Shown here: piece after piece, positions 54,436 to 54,610 of the stretch | Layout: each line of letters opens with the position of its first letter | Numbering within the stretch: position 1 is the first letter of the stretch | Source: Bacteroidota bacterium | GTDB lineage: Bacteria; Bacteroidota; Bacteroidia; Bacteroidales; Prolixibacteraceae | Assembly (NCBI GenBank): GCA_030684645.1 | Contig: JAUXUF010000379.1 | Location: 1-54,610 of the forward strand | Length of the DNA stretch: 54,610 nt | Reading direction: 5' to 3' | Notes under the pieces: generated by a model | Databases searched by the model: none | What the model saw: the letters and a program-made list of their open reading frames with translations, nothing else | What the model was told of the DNA's origin: nothing | Program-made: the position numbers and the translations under genes

Positions 54436-54610
54436 ATTGCGGATGGTATGGACAGGACATGTCCTGTCCCTCGAGTTTGGCTAATTTCTCATGTAAAACA
54501 TAGCGGAAGTACATGGGTTTGCAACATTTCTCTGGCTTTGTGTTTTTAATTCGTGATTCACGAAGCCGGAGAAATTCATTCCGATTGCTTTGGTCCATGC
54601 CTGAGCTTTC
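54436..54610. repeat. End of window: 20-bp perfect palindrome in non-coding DNA
   Basis: GGACAGGACATGTCCTGTCC at 54450-54469 is a perfect palindrome placed 14 bp after floA, but without a T-tract. Further on, TTCGTGA/TCACGAA forms a small hairpin around 54553. A minus-strand frame here (54386-54598) overlaps floA and shows no known domain, so it is not called. Confidence 0.6.

Noticed and set aside
54386-54598. 70-codon minus-strand frame at the right edge
   Set aside because: Overlaps the 3' end of floA and spans the 20-bp palindrome; no recognisable family.

Overview
The window looks like an ordinary chromosomal stretch of a Bacteroidota (Bacteroidetes) genome, most like the Bacteroidales/Marinilabiliales side of the phylum. 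Evidence: a complete batABCDE aerotolerance operon, a short primary sigma factor without region 1.1, phylum-typical families (DUF5063, DUF4293, OstA-like, three parvulin/SurA proteins in a row), promoters of the TTTG/TAnnTTTG type, almost no Shine-Dalgarno sequences, and intergenic gaps filled with short dispersed repeats. This is inferred from gene content; no rRNA or tRNA was recognised.

Layout. 1-5.9 kb: batA-batE (+), membrane vWA and TPR proteins. 6-6.9 kb: fabI. 7-10.1 kb (-): YbaK-type tRNA deacylase and indolepyruvate oxidoreductase iorB/iorA. 10.1-11.5 kb: a gap with strong terminators and a possible small RNA, then rpoD (-). 11.6-13.1 kb: periplasmic DegQ/HtrA protease (-). 13.5-15.8 kb: Cache histidine kinase and a short remnant (+). 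15.8-20.3 kb (-): rlmI-like methyltransferase, RNase D-like exonuclease, DUF5063 protein, recQ. 20.6-30.6 kb (+): guaB, three PpiC/SurA-type proteins, MoxR ATPase, OstA-like protein and a ChaN-like protein; most of these serve envelope biogenesis. 30.6-32.5 kb: gene remnants, a DUF2795 protein, cobalamin adenosyltransferase and an orphan LolD-like ATPase (-). 32.7-37.5 kb (+): recG, a C1 cysteine peptidase and a LacI-type regulator. 37.6-41.6 kb (-): DUF4293 protein and an AddA/RecB-like helicase-nuclease. 42-44.7 kb: a NarL-type two-component pair between two decayed genes. 44.8-49.9 kb (-): thrA, an ApgM-like probable homoserine kinase and thrC, which cover aspartate to threonine except for aspartate-semialdehyde dehydrogenase. 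50-51.6 kb (-): bcp-recA. 51.7-54.4 kb (+): SPOR protein, clpS, nfeD and floA.

No mobile element, prophage, CRISPR array or defence island was found, and no convincing new multi-gene system. The unusual material lies between and inside genes. Several families of short palindromic or heptameric repeats recur across the window. One has entered the reading frame of the AddA-like nuclease, where its 7-bp units could cause frameshifts. A candidate structured RNA sits convergent to rpoD. Four loci (15.5, 30.6, 42.0 and 44.3 kb) hold genes cut down by deletions.
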